Shown here: positions 27,663-36,617 of the stretch, piece by piece | Position numbering within the stretch: position 1 is the stretch's first letter | How the letters are laid out: every line of letters starts with the position of its first letter | DNA from: Marinomonas sp. IMCC 4694 | GTDB lineage: Bacteria > Pseudomonadota > Gammaproteobacteria > Pseudomonadales > Marinomonadaceae | Assembly: GCF_008122525.1 (NCBI RefSeq) | Contig: NZ_VSRV01000001.1 | Coordinates: forward strand, 2,480,001-2,544,000 | Length of the DNA stretch: 64,000 nt | Direction: 5' to 3' | Translations under genes and position numbers: made by a program | The notes under the pieces: generated by a model | Seen by the model: only the letters and a program-made list of their open reading frames with translations | What the model was told of the DNA's origin: nothing | The model's database searches: none

Positions 27663-27992
27663 TTAGAGTTCAAACAACTCACAAGCGCTTGGGATCAAGT
27701 CGGCAAAACGTTGAGAAGTTTGTGGACGATAAACATAAGCATTCAATTCGGTTAGCAACATACGCAATTTATCACTCAGTTGCAGCAAGTTGGGATTAAT
27801 AGGCTCATATGGGTAAACATGATCCTGTACACTCAGCTTATGCAGTTCATCTAATTCGTCTTGCAATATACTTTTCATTGCAAAGAAACGGTCTTTTTGA
27901 TCGATATCATTGGTTTCCCAATACGCATCCGAAAGCGCAGCATTTAACTCATAAAACACATGCAGTGCATCCGCAACATTTTTTTTAGACAT
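27663..27992 (-). CDS. hypothetical protein
   Basis: 109 residues, no family recognised. It is predicted mainly helical, acidic and rich in Leu, with no signal peptide, no membrane segment and only one Cys. The ribosome region is GTTGGAGATAAC before the ATG, with GGAG at suitable spacing, so the ORF is likely real. It stands alone between the convergent mnmC and the divergent cysE. A lineage-specific cytoplasmic protein is the safest reading. Confidence 0.6.
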   Translation of the reverse strand: MSKKNVADALHVFYELNAALSDAYWETNDIDQKDRFFAMKSILQDELDELHKLSVQDHVYPYEPINPNLLQLSDKLRMLLTELNAYVYRPQTSQRFADLIPSACELFEL

Positions 27993-28096
27993 GTTATCTC
28001 CAACTTTTTGGGCAATCTTAACCTTGCCCCTTGTAATGTTTAACCCTAACCTTATAACCTATATTCTAAACGTGAATCGATATAGGTGAATACCCC

Positions 28097-28924
28097 TTGA
28101 GTACAACAATGCCGCATGCCGTGACTTCAAACAACTTATGGCAGTCTTTACAAGCTGAAGCAGACAAGCTTGCCCAAGATGAGCCTATTCTGGCCAGTTA
28201 TTTTAATACGACGATTTTACGCCACGACTCACTGTGCTCTGCGTTAAGCTTTTTACTCGCCAGTAAATTAGACAGCATATCCATTCCTGCCATGGTGTTA
28301 CGAGAAGTCTTCGAAGAAGCGATGGCGGATACTCACTCTGGCATCGTTAGATGCATCGAGCAAGACATTTTAGCGATTAAAGAACGCGACGCCGCTTGCG
28401 ACACACTCACGACGCCGCTGCTGTTTTTTAAAGGGTTTCATGCGCTGCAAACCTACCGCGTTGCCAACTGGCTGTGGAAAAACAACCGTAAGAGTTTGGC
28501 CTTGTATCTTCAAGGTCAAATGTCCATGGTGTTTAGCGTTGACATTCACCCTGCGGCCACCATTGGCTGTGGCGTCATGCTTGACCACGCCACAGGGCTA
28601 GTCGTCGGTGAAACCTGTATCATCGAAGACAATGTGTCAATTTTGCAATCGGTGACTCTGGGTGGAACCGGTAAAGAGCACGGCGATCGTCATCCTAAGA
28701 TACGCTCCGGCGTGTTGATCGGCGCAGGGGCGAAAATTCTCGGTAACATCGAAGTCGGTGAAGGTGCCAAGATTGGTGCAGGAAGCGTGGTACTAGAAGC
28801 AGTAGAACATCACACTACCGTTGCCGGTGTCCCTGCCAAAGTAGTGGGACGTAACACAGAGGAAGAACCGGCACTTATTATGGATCACAACATCAATCAC
28901 TGTCTGCGTGATTGCCCTGAGTAA
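28097..28924 (+). CDS. cysE: serine O-acetyltransferase
   Basis: Makes O-acetylserine for cysteine synthesis. About 275 residues, E. coli-like in length. The N-terminal helical domain has LWQSLQAEADKLAQDEP and is followed by a left-handed beta helix of hexapeptide repeats. The active-site region is DIHPAATIGCGVMLDHATGLVVGE. A CoA-binding segment VTLGGTGKEHGDRHPKI follows, and the end is VAGVPAKVVG. The TTG at 28097 has AGGTGA at ideal spacing (28084-28089), whereas an in-frame ATG at 28109 lies 19 bases from it, so a TTG start is preferred. Confidence 0.94.
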   Translation: MSTTMPHAVTSNNLWQSLQAEADKLAQDEPILASYFNTTILRHDSLCSALSFLLASKLDSISIPAMVLREVFEEAMADTHSGIVRCIEQDILAIKERDAACDTLTTPLLFFKGFHALQTYRVANWLWKNNRKSLALYLQGQMSMVFSVDIHPAATIGCGVMLDHATGLVVGETCIIEDNVSILQSVTLGGTGKEHGDRHPKIRSGVLIGAGAKILGNIEVGEGAKIGAGSVVLEAVEHHTTVAGVPAKVVGRNTEEEPALIMDHNINHCLRDCPE

Positions 28925-28958
28925 CCATAAAAACCCGCTCGTGCTTTCTGTGTTTCTT

Positions 28959-29020
28959 CTACGACCACAATGCTATGACCACAGTGCCGCTACGACCACA
29001 ACACTATGACCTCACATGAG
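28959..29020. repeat. imperfect 31-base tandem duplication
   Basis: CTACGACCACAATGCTATGACC (28959-28980) recurs at 28990-29011 with two changes, giving a 31-base period. It lies between the convergent cysE and yheU genes and overlaps the yheU tail. Confidence 0.6.
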
Positions 29021-29030
29021 GTCATAGTGT
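29001..29030. repeat. perfect 14-bp palindrome at the end of yheU
   Basis: ACACTATGACCTCA and TGAGGTCATAGTGT pair perfectly around a CA loop. The yheU stop codon (29012-29014) lies in one arm. It is probably an RNA hairpin ending or protecting the ligA-yheU and/or cysE transcripts. There is no T-run on either side. Confidence 0.6.
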
Positions 29031-29248
29031 GTTAATGCTTCTTTGAGCACCATTTTGATGGTTTCACTTTCGGTGTCGAATAAAAGTACGGCATCGCCAC
29101 ATTTGAGGTAGCGTAACGCCTGTTCGCGTTTCTGCTCGACCGTCAAATCATAGTCTCCATAATCCGTACCCTCACGGGAGACAATGTCATCTAAAATCGC
29201 TTCCAACGTCTCGGCCGCCAAAGAATCATAAGGGATTAGCGTATCCAT
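29012..29248 (-). CDS. yheU: YheU family (UPF0270) protein
   Basis: 78 residues matching the YheU/UPF0270 family: LIPYDSLAAETLEAILDDIV, SREGTDYGDYDLTVEQK and LKCGDAVLLFD. The role is unknown. Its ATG immediately follows the ligA stop, so it should be translated from the ligA message. Its 3' end is embedded in a perfect palindrome. Confidence 0.9.
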   Translation of the reverse strand: MDTLIPYDSLAAETLEAILDDIVSREGTDYGDYDLTVEQKREQALRYLKCGDAVLLFDTESETIKMVLKEALTHYDLM

Positions 29249-31294
29249 TTAGATTGCCCCCCATTCGGCTAATAAGGCGATCACGCCCGCTTCATCGATG
29301 ACGGGCACATCCAACGCTTGCGCCTTGGTCAATTTTGACCCCGCTTTCTCGCCGGCGACCAAACAGTCCGTTTTCGTAGATACAGAACCGCTCACTTTGG
29401 CACCTAAAGCTTGCAGCTTGTCTTTTATCTGGTCTCGGCTCAATTGGCTTAAAGACCCTGTCACTACATAAGTTTTGCCTAACAAGGGCAAATTATCAGA
29501 AGATACGGCTTGTTTTGTTTCCCACATCACGCCGGCATCAAGCAATCCCTGAACTGTGTCACGGTTTATCGTTTGATCAAAAAACCGTTTTACGTGTTGT
29601 GCGACAATAGGCCCTACATCGTCCACCTCTACCAAGGTCTCTTGATCCGCCGCCATTACACTGTCCAGATCGTTAAAATAGCCCGTAAGGGCGCGGGCCG
29701 TCGCCTCACCTACTTCACGAATACCCAGTGCATAGATAAAACGATTAAATTGAGTCGACTTAGCCTGCTCGATCGAGGCGAGCAGTTTATCAACGGATTT
29801 TTGTCCCATTCGCTCCATGGATAACAGCCTGTCTTTTTTCAAGAAAAGGGTAAAAATATCAACAGGCGTTTTCACCAACTCTTGATCCACCAGCTGCTCA
29901 ATCAGCTTGTCACCCAAGCCATCAATGTCCAGCGCTTTACGAGACACAAAATGTTTTAACGACTCTTTAAGCTGCGCGCCACACACCAAACCACCAGTAC
30001 AACGAATAACGGCTTCGCCTTCGACTTGCTCAAGGTCAGAACCACATACCGGACAAGCTTCTGGGAAAGCCACTTCAATGGCGTTATCTGGGCGTTTTTC
30101 CATCACTACTTGAACAACTTTAGGAATGACGTCGCCAGCACGGTGTACAACCACATAATCGTTTACCATCACCCCCAAACGGGCAATTTCATCTTTGTTA
30201 TGCAAGGTCGCATTCGATACCGTCACACCGCCCACAAATACGGGTTCCAAACGTGCCACCGGGGTAATCGCGCCAGTGCGACCCACCTGAAAATCCACAC
30301 CAAGTATGCGCGTCATCTCTTCTTGAGCAGGAAATTTCCTTGCGATGGCCCAACGCGGTGCTCGAGCAATAAAGCCCAGCTTTTGCTGTAGGGCAATGTC
30401 GTCTACCTTATAAACAATGCCGTCAATATCGTAAGACAATTCGGCGCGCTGTTCGTTGAGCATGTCGTAATAGTTAATACACCCTTTGGCGCCTTGTGCT
30501 CGTGCCATGAGATCGTTGGTACGAAAACCCCATTCACTCAATTGCATCAAACCGTCATAATGACTGTCTGGTTGCTCCCAACCTTCCACATACCCTATCG
30601 AGTAAGCGCACATGACCAAGGGTCTTGTGGCGGTAATTTTAGGGTCCAGCTGCCTTAAGCTTCCCGCTGCCGCGTTGCGTGGATTCACAAAGGCTTTCTC
30701 GCCTTTTGCTTCTGCTAACCCATTGAGCTTTTCGAATCCCTCTTTGGGCATGTAGATTTCACCACGAACTTCTAAAACTGCAGGCGGGGTGGTGGTTCTG
30801 AGTGTCAATGGCACCGAATACAATGTCTTAATGTTGGACGTGATGTCTTCACCCGACAACCCATCACCACGCGTCACGCCGCGTATTAAGCGCCCCTTCT
30901 CATAGCGCAAACTGATCGCCAAACCGTCTAATTTTGGCTCACAACAATACGTTATGTCTTTTTCAACACTCATGTTTAACAACTTACGAAGGCGCTGATC
31001 AAAGTCGGCCAACGACGCATTATCGAATGCATTATCCAACGACAACATGGGCACGGTATGCGCAACATTAGCAAAGCCACTGTCGGGTTTCTCACCTACC
31101 CGCTGCGTCGGAGAATCCACTTGTATCCATTCAGGGTACTGGCTTTCAACAGCTTGGAGTAACTGATAATCACGATCGTAAACCGCATCTGGCACAATCG
31201 GCGAATCTTTCACATGATAGGCGTAGCTGTAATCGTTGAGTTGCTGGATAAGATCCAACATTTGCTGATGTGTCAGAGAGGTCTCTTGGGTCAT
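29249..31294 (-). CDS. ligA: NAD+-dependent DNA ligase
   Basis: 681 residues. The adenylation domain has the nucleotidyl Lys in CEPKLDGLAISLRY near residue 117, GRTGAITPVA of the OB domain, a Cys4 zinc finger (CPVCGSDLEQ...CTGGLVCGAQ), HhH repeats, and a C-terminal BRCT domain (LGKTYVVTGSLSQLSRDQIK). It seals nicks in replication and repair. The zipA-ligA order is common in gammaproteobacteria. Only about 20 bases separate its start from a terminator-like hairpin upstream. Confidence 0.97.
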   Translation of the reverse strand: MTQETSLTHQQMLDLIQQLNDYSYAYHVKDSPIVPDAVYDRDYQLLQAVESQYPEWIQVDSPTQRVGEKPDSGFANVAHTVPMLSLDNAFDNASLADFDQRLRKLLNMSVEKDITYCCEPKLDGLAISLRYEKGRLIRGVTRGDGLSGEDITSNIKTLYSVPLTLRTTTPPAVLEVRGEIYMPKEGFEKLNGLAEAKGEKAFVNPRNAAAGSLRQLDPKITATRPLVMCAYSIGYVEGWEQPDSHYDGLMQLSEWGFRTNDLMARAQGAKGCINYYDMLNEQRAELSYDIDGIVYKVDDIALQQKLGFIARAPRWAIARKFPAQEEMTRILGVDFQVGRTGAITPVARLEPVFVGGVTVSNATLHNKDEIARLGVMVNDYVVVHRAGDVIPKVVQVVMEKRPDNAIEVAFPEACPVCGSDLEQVEGEAVIRCTGGLVCGAQLKESLKHFVSRKALDIDGLGDKLIEQLVDQELVKTPVDIFTLFLKKDRLLSMERMGQKSVDKLLASIEQAKSTQFNRFIYALGIREVGEATARALTGYFNDLDSVMAADQETLVEVDDVGPIVAQHVKRFFDQTINRDTVQGLLDAGVMWETKQAVSSDNLPLLGKTYVVTGSLSQLSRDQIKDKLQALGAKVSGSVSTKTDCLVAGEKAGSKLTKAQALDVPVIDEAGVIALLAEWGAI

Positions 31295-31315
31295 AAATAG
31301 CTCGGAGTGATCGCT

Positions 31316-31368
31316 TAAAAAATCGTCTAAATAACCAAGGCCCCTAAGGGCCCTGATGATTTGACGAT
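31316..31368 (-). terminator. terminator-like hairpin between zipA and ligA
   Basis: On the minus strand an outer stem ATCGTC/GACGAT encloses AAAT/ATTT pairing and an inner CAGGGCCC/GGGCCTTG hairpin, followed directly by TTTTTT. It lies after zipA and ends about 22 bases before the ligA start codon, so it can act as a zipA terminator or as an attenuator in the ligA leader. Confidence 0.6.
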
Positions 31369-31401
31369 GATATTTTTTAGGTTAATTGGTTTAAGGCTAG
31401 G

Positions 31402-32445
31402 CTATTGCTTGTGACGCATAAGTCGGCGGCGCTCAAAATCCCGTATTCTCTGGCGACAATGGGCAATAGTTTGCTCACTCATCGGTGTGCGGCGCTCATC
31501 GCAGAGCTCACCACCCAAATTGCGTACCAAAGTCTGTGCCGTTTCTAGCATAAAGTCGAAGGCTTTCATGCTGTTTTTGGGCCCTGGTAATCCCATAAAG
31601 AAGCTCACACCAGGGCATTCATTTTCACCCATGGTGTCCAAATCAAATGTTCCCGGCTCGATGGCGTTCGCCATACTGAACTGCACTCGCCCTCGATCGA
31701 AACCGTCTTCATGACGATGGAAAATATCCATCTCACCGTAACGCATTCCACAGTTCAGAATGAGTTGAAGCAATTCGATACCTGAGAAATTTTGGTCTTT
31801 TGGTGCCAGAATATTGATAACAATGACTTCTTCAATTTCAACCATGGCTTGGCCTTCTAGGTCAAGCTCAGCAGACCCATCAAATCCTTTTTGATCAACA
31901 TCAATTTCCGAATAGCTTCGCTCATAATCTTCAAAATCTTCAGTATTGTTATAATCACTGTTGCCATCATTTACGACGGTGTCTTTAGTATCGACATCGG
32001 CTTGGGTGTCAGCAGGCAAACGATCTTGCTCATAATAATCATTGTCAGAATAGTTCTGATCCGACATAGACGAGTCGACAAAGTCACGTTCTGGGACCAA
32101 AGAAGCCAATTCATCGAGGTGCATTTCTTCACCGCGATGCAGTTCTGGTCCAGAATCTACCTTGTGCGGCACATCGGCTAAAGGCGATTTTGAGGTTTTT
32201 CTGGCGTTTTCAAAGGCGCTAATAATCGGATCTTGAGGAACGGGAGAAACGTCTCTTTGAGAGGGTTTTGCTCGACCAACAACGGTATCGCCTCCTACTA
32301 ATATATCGTCAGAGTCCACATCAGAATCACGACCAGATTGAGCGTATTTTTGTCCTTTCTTGTATCGACGAAATCCATCTATGAGGATAACGACAATAAT
32401 GACGACCCCAATCAAGATTAGCCACTCACGTAAGCTGAATTCCAT
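31402..32445 (-). CDS. zipA: cell division protein ZipA
   Basis: 347 residues. An N-terminal membrane anchor (REWLILIGVVIIVVILIDGFRRY) is followed by basic residues and a long, very acidic, low-complexity linker of about 150 residues rich in Asp, Ser and Tyr. The C-terminal FtsZ-binding domain begins near VIVINILAPKDQNFSGIELLQLI and contains GFDRGRVQFSMANAIEPGTFDLD. ZipA tethers FtsZ to the inner membrane at the septum. It lies after ccmI with a 65-base gap. Confidence 0.94.
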   Translation of the reverse strand: MEFSLREWLILIGVVIIVVILIDGFRRYKKGQKYAQSGRDSDVDSDDILVGGDTVVGRAKPSQRDVSPVPQDPIISAFENARKTSKSPLADVPHKVDSGPELHRGEEMHLDELASLVPERDFVDSSMSDQNYSDNDYYEQDRLPADTQADVDTKDTVVNDGNSDYNNTEDFEDYERSYSEIDVDQKGFDGSAELDLEGQAMVEIEEVIVINILAPKDQNFSGIELLQLILNCGMRYGEMDIFHRHEDGFDRGRVQFSMANAIEPGTFDLDTMGENECPGVSFFMGLPGPKNSMKAFDFMLETAQTLVRNLGGELCDERRTPMSEQTIAHCRQRIRDFERRRLMRHKQ

Positions 32446-32510
32446 TACATATTCCGCATAACATCAATTAATATTGGCTCTATTATCAAGCGAAGCGCCT
32501 TAGGATTCAA

Positions 32511-33692
32511 TTACAAGGCTACATTGATTCTAAAAATCTCATTATAATTTATCAGTAAACCACGTTTTGACCCAATAATTTGACCTTTTGTCAGATCCTT
32601 ATCATTAATATTGGCTAACTTGACCACCACATCAACAGATTCAGCGTCTGCCAACGTGATGGTTGGCATGAGCGCATCCAGATTTGTGAGCAAAATAGGC
32701 TGCGACAAATCCCTAGGAAAGACTCGTTGAATGGCTACGGGCATTTTTTGCTCCTTTATCACAGCATAAACCAACAGTACATCGTCTGGCTGCCACTTAA
32801 GCGTTGTCTCGTCCCACTCTATCTGCACCGCCAGCTGGTCTGTGATGATAGGTGGCACTTGCTGGTAACCAATATTACCTCTCTGTCTTGCGGCGTTAAT
32901 CGCCGATAACAACGCCAAACGCTCACCGGACCCAGCGCTATAACGGATCGCTTCTTGCCATGCCAATATGGCGCCAAGATAGCGTTGTTCTGTAAACTCA
33001 GCGACGCCTTTTAGATCTAAGGCGGTCGCTTGATGCGGTGCGATCTGCAGCACTGCGTCCACGACCTGACGCATTTTTGCAGAGCTCTTATTGCCATTGG
33101 CATAAAAAATCGCTTGAGCGTATTCAACCAGTAACTTCACCCGTCCTTCGGCCTGCTCGGGCAGCGTTTCTATGGCCCGCTCAAAAGCGATAACGGCGTC
33201 TTGATAACGACCCGCATTTAGATGATCGGACGCTAAATAGTACCAGTCTTCCGCGCCATCATAACGCTTGCTACGATACTGCAAAAATTCAGTGATTTTT
33301 TCTGGCGTCAGCTGTTGAACTTGCAACTGCTGAGTAAACACGACTTCTTTTGCATACCCAAGCCAGTGATACAGGCTCACACTGCCCAAAACCACCACAA
33401 TACTGCCTGATAACATTACCCAGCGTGCCAAAACAATCTGGTTGCTAAAACGTCGATGACGATGTTGATCAGACGATCTAACTTCGTGTTCCAGATCTTG
33501 TAATAGCTGCGAAGCTTCAGCCAGCGTAAGTCGACCGGCGGTTTCTTCTTGTGCGATTTCGTTACGTCGAATGGTCGCGAAGGCGTGACGATCTCGGTCG
33601 GTGTTGTGAATGAATCGTGAAGAAACGTACCAATACAAATACACCACACTCAGCACAATAAGGAGCACCATGACACAGTAAGCCATTATCAT
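32511..33692 (-). CDS. ccmI: cytochrome c maturation protein CcmI
   Basis: 393 residues. Two membrane helices (near residues 1-22 and 92-112) flank a cytoplasmic loop with RNEIAQEETAGRLTLAEASQLLQDLE. A periplasmic TPR region then contains YYLASDHLNAGRYQDAVIAFERAIETLP and a C-terminal all-beta domain. CcmI presents apocytochrome c to the CcmF/CcmH haem ligation complex. Its ATG overlaps the ccmH stop. It is the last gene of the ccm operon. Confidence 0.92.
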   Translation of the reverse strand: MIMAYCVMVLLIVLSVVYLYWYVSSRFIHNTDRDRHAFATIRRNEIAQEETAGRLTLAEASQLLQDLEHEVRSSDQHRHRRFSNQIVLARWVMLSGSIVVVLGSVSLYHWLGYAKEVVFTQQLQVQQLTPEKITEFLQYRSKRYDGAEDWYYLASDHLNAGRYQDAVIAFERAIETLPEQAEGRVKLLVEYAQAIFYANGNKSSAKMRQVVDAVLQIAPHQATALDLKGVAEFTEQRYLGAILAWQEAIRYSAGSGERLALLSAINAARQRGNIGYQQVPPIITDQLAVQIEWDETTLKWQPDDVLLVYAVIKEQKMPVAIQRVFPRDLSQPILLTNLDALMPTITLADAESVDVVVKLANINDKDLTKGQIIGSKRGLLINYNEIFRINVAL

Positions 33693-34159
33693 CGGGGTTG
33701 CCCTTTTCGTTTACGGTTAGTAATCACCACCACAAAGAAAGTTATCAACCCTATGGCCAACAGAATAAAAGGACCATACCAGAGTAAAAAAGTCGCGGAC
33801 GAATGCGGTGGACGGTACAACACAAACGTACCGTATCGCGCCACCATATAATCTACGACTTCTTGATCCGTTTTACCCTCTTCAATCATAAAATGCACCT
33901 GCTGTCTAAGATCCAGCGCAATACTCGACTCTGAATCGGCAAGGTTCTGGTTCTGACATTTAGGACAACGTAATTCCGCGACTAAACTCTGGTATCGCGT
34001 CTGATGCAATTCGGAACGGAACGTCATGTGTTGCTCGGCGGCCACAGGTAAAACACTAAAACAGGCCCACAGCAAGAAGACGAGGCTCATTTGCTTTATG
34101 GCAACTGATTTCAGAACAGCTAGTGTCACAAGAGCTATTATTATAAGAACGAACATCAT
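33689..34159 (-). CDS. ccmH: cytochrome c maturation protein CcmH
   Basis: Thiol-disulfide subunit of the haem ligation complex. The core signature is LVAELRCPKCQNQNLADSES with the redox CPKC pair, followed by VDYMVARYGTFVLYRPP and a C-terminal helix (FLLWYGPFILLAIGLITFFVVV). From the ATG at 34159, which overlaps the ccmG stop and has GAGG upstream, the N-terminus holds two hydrophobic stretches. An internal ATG at 34090 would give a single ordinary signal peptide ending VLPVAA, but it lacks a ribosome site. The exact start is therefore uncertain. Confidence 0.92.
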   Translation of the reverse strand: MMFVLIIIALVTLAVLKSVAIKQMSLVFLLWACFSVLPVAAEQHMTFRSELHQTRYQSLVAELRCPKCQNQNLADSESSIALDLRQQVHFMIEEGKTDQEVVDYMVARYGTFVLYRPPHSSATFLLWYGPFILLAIGLITFFVVVITNRKRKGQPR

Positions 34160-34668
34160 CGCAAATAGCCTCGTATGATGGGCCAATTCTGCGCATTAAT
34201 CGCACCTTGATGTCGATAAACCACACTACCTTGACTGTCTATCACAAAGGTTTCTGGCGCTCCGGTGACGCCCATATCAAGACCAAAATGGCCTAATTCG
34301 TCCATCAACACCTGCTGATAAGGGTTACCTTTTTCTTGTAGCCATTGCTGTGCCAAAATCTTTTGATCTTTATAATCAATGCCGATAATCGCAATACCCG
34401 ACTGCGCCAGAATATTCAAAAAAGGGTGTTCAATGTGACAAGCAGGACACCATGTCCCCCAGAAATTGAGTAAGTAAGGGCCATTAGGCAAATTATCGTG
34501 GGTAACTAACTCATCACTTTCTAACGAAACTAGGGTAAAGCTGGGCACTTTTTGACCGATTAACGCTGATGGCATCGCGTTGACATCTTTACCCAGTTGC
34601 GAATAAAACATCACACCGAGCGCCAAAAAAGCCACCAATGGAAGAAACAAAACAACCCGGCGCATCAT
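34156..34668 (-). CDS. ccmG: thiol:disulfide interchange protein CcmG/DsbE
   Basis: 170 residues. An N-terminal membrane anchor (VVLFLPLVAFLALGVMFYSQL) precedes a periplasmic thioredoxin fold with active site NFWGTWCPACHIEHPFL, and GAPETFVIDSQG near the end with the cis-Pro region. It reduces apocytochrome c or CcmH cysteines before haem attachment. Its start overlaps the ccmF stop by 4 bases. Confidence 0.95.
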   Translation of the reverse strand: MMRRVVLFLPLVAFLALGVMFYSQLGKDVNAMPSALIGQKVPSFTLVSLESDELVTHDNLPNGPYLLNFWGTWCPACHIEHPFLNILAQSGIAIIGIDYKDQKILAQQWLQEKGNPYQQVLMDELGHFGLDMGVTGAPETFVIDSQGSVVYRHQGAINAQNWPIIRGYLR

Positions 34669-36605
34669 TGACCTCCCACGCGTTTACGATACCGTTTGTC
34701 CAACGCCGCCAATAACCCGCCCGCCATCATCAACAAACCACCAAGCCAAATCCAACGCACAAAGGACTTCACGTAAATACGTACGCTCCACGCTGTGTCG
34801 TCGATACGCTCACCCAAAGACACGTACAAATCACGGGTAAAGCCGGCGTCTAAAGCCGCTTCAGTCATAACTTGTTGGCGAGTGGTAAAAAAGCGTTTTT
34901 CAGGGTGCAGAACAGCAACGGCATCGCCTGCTTGAAAAGCCGTAAAGTGCGCCTTACTGGACACATAATTCGGCCCTTTAACCTGCTCAACGCGATCAAA
35001 GCGAAATTCGTACCCGGCCACCTCAGCACGATCGCCTGGCGCCAGACGCAACATGGATTCCTCACTGTTGATGCTGACCAAAACAATACCGACTAACGTG
35101 ACCGCCATACCAAGGTGTGCCAAGAGCATGCCGTAATAATTTCTTGGCAGTTGGCGCGCCCGTACAACCCAGCCTCTCGAACCCGATGAAACCTTGCTAA
35201 ACCAGTCAAAAAAAGACAACGCAACCACCCAAAATACCACCACAAAACTCACCAAGGCGCTGTGCTCAAGGCCATACCCGTACACGACCCCAACCGACAG
35301 CAAGATGGACAAAACCAACGCAATAACACAAGGTGCTATGAGAGATTTTAATGGGGTTTGATACCACTTCGACAGCGGCCCAACCGCCATAAACACCATC
35401 AACAACAAGGCAATGGGCGTGAAGACAGCATTAAAATAAGGCGCCCCTACCGATATTTTCCCCAACCCCAACGCATCGAAAATCAATGGATATAAGGTGC
35501 CCAATAACACGGTCAAGGTAAGCACGGTAAGAAAAATATTATTTAACAACAGCCAAGCTTCTCGCCCCGTTAAACCAAAAGACACCGTAGACCTAACCTG
35601 TACCGCACGAATCCCATAAAGCAGTAAGCTGCCCCCCACAAGAATCACCAACAAGGCCAGAATAAATACGCCACGAGTTGGGTCGGCCGCAAACGAGTGC
35701 ACCGAAGTCAAAACGCCAGAGCGCACTAAAAACGCCCCCAATAGCGACAAACTAAAGGTGAAAATCGCCAACAATACCGTCCAGCTTTTAAAAACACCTC
35801 GCTTTTCCGTCACCGCCAAGGAATGTAATAACGCCGTTCCAGCCAACCAGGGCATGAAGGACGCATTTTCGACAGGATCCCAAAACCACCAGCTCCCCCA
35901 ACCTAATTCGTAATACGCCCACCAGCTACCAAGTGTAATGCCCAAGGTTAAAAACGCCCAAGCCGCAGCAGTCCATGGCCTTGCCCAACGTGCCCACGAC
36001 GCGTTCAAGTTGCCGGTAATTAATGCCGTAACCGCGAAAGCAAAGGCCACGGCAAAGCCCACATAGCCCATATAAAGCACAGGAGGATGCAGGATCAAAC
36101 CAATGTCTTGCAACAACGGATTAAGATCGCCGCCATCGACTGGCACATCGGGCAATAAGCGTACAAAAGGTGAGGAAGTAAACAGTAAAAAAGACAAGAA
36201 ACCGACGCAGACACTGCCTAGCACCGCCAACACAATAGGGCCAATGTCCTCTGGCAAAGTACGGATTTTTAAAGCAACCGACGAGCACCAACCACACAAA
36301 ATCAGCACCCAAAGCAACAAAGACCCTTCATGACCGCCCCATACCGCGCTGAATTTATACCACACCGGCAATTGGCTGTTGGCGTTTTGTGTCACGTACA
36401 CAAGAGAAAAATCGTCGTTTAAAAATGAGTAGCATAAGATCGAAAAACTGAGCATCACCAATGAAGACATAATGAACGTCAATGGCCGCGCTGTCTCTAG
36501 CAGCAAACGATGGCCCTTCCAATACCCAAGCAGTGGCATTACCACCAACAAGAGCGCAAAAAACAGCGACAAAATTAAGGAAAACTGACCTACTTCAGGA
36601 AGCAT
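34665..36605 (-). CDS. ccmF: haem lyase subunit CcmF
   Basis: 646 residues with about 14 membrane helices. The WWD domain is WGSWWFWDPVENASFMPWLAGTAL-like, seen in the region around residues 230-255. Conserved histidines occur in GGHEGSLLLW and LHSLAVTEKRG, and the LVRSGVLTSVHSFAADPTRG block is present. It joins haem from holo-CcmE to apocytochrome c. It sits 12 bases after ccmE. Confidence 0.96.
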   Translation of the reverse strand: MLPEVGQFSLILSLFFALLLVVMPLLGYWKGHRLLLETARPLTFIMSSLVMLSFSILCYSFLNDDFSLVYVTQNANSQLPVWYKFSAVWGGHEGSLLLWVLILCGWCSSVALKIRTLPEDIGPIVLAVLGSVCVGFLSFLLFTSSPFVRLLPDVPVDGGDLNPLLQDIGLILHPPVLYMGYVGFAVAFAFAVTALITGNLNASWARWARPWTAAAWAFLTLGITLGSWWAYYELGWGSWWFWDPVENASFMPWLAGTALLHSLAVTEKRGVFKSWTVLLAIFTFSLSLLGAFLVRSGVLTSVHSFAADPTRGVFILALLVILVGGSLLLYGIRAVQVRSTVSFGLTGREAWLLLNNIFLTVLTLTVLLGTLYPLIFDALGLGKISVGAPYFNAVFTPIALLLMVFMAVGPLSKWYQTPLKSLIAPCVIALVLSILLSVGVVYGYGLEHSALVSFVVVFWVVALSFFDWFSKVSSGSRGWVVRARQLPRNYYGMLLAHLGMAVTLVGIVLVSINSEESMLRLAPGDRAEVAGYEFRFDRVEQVKGPNYVSSKAHFTAFQAGDAVAVLHPEKRFFTTRQQVMTEAALDAGFTRDLYVSLGERIDDTAWSVRIYVKSFVRWIWLGGLLMMAGGLLAALDKRYRKRVGGQ

Positions 36606-36617
36606 AAAGCACCTAGA

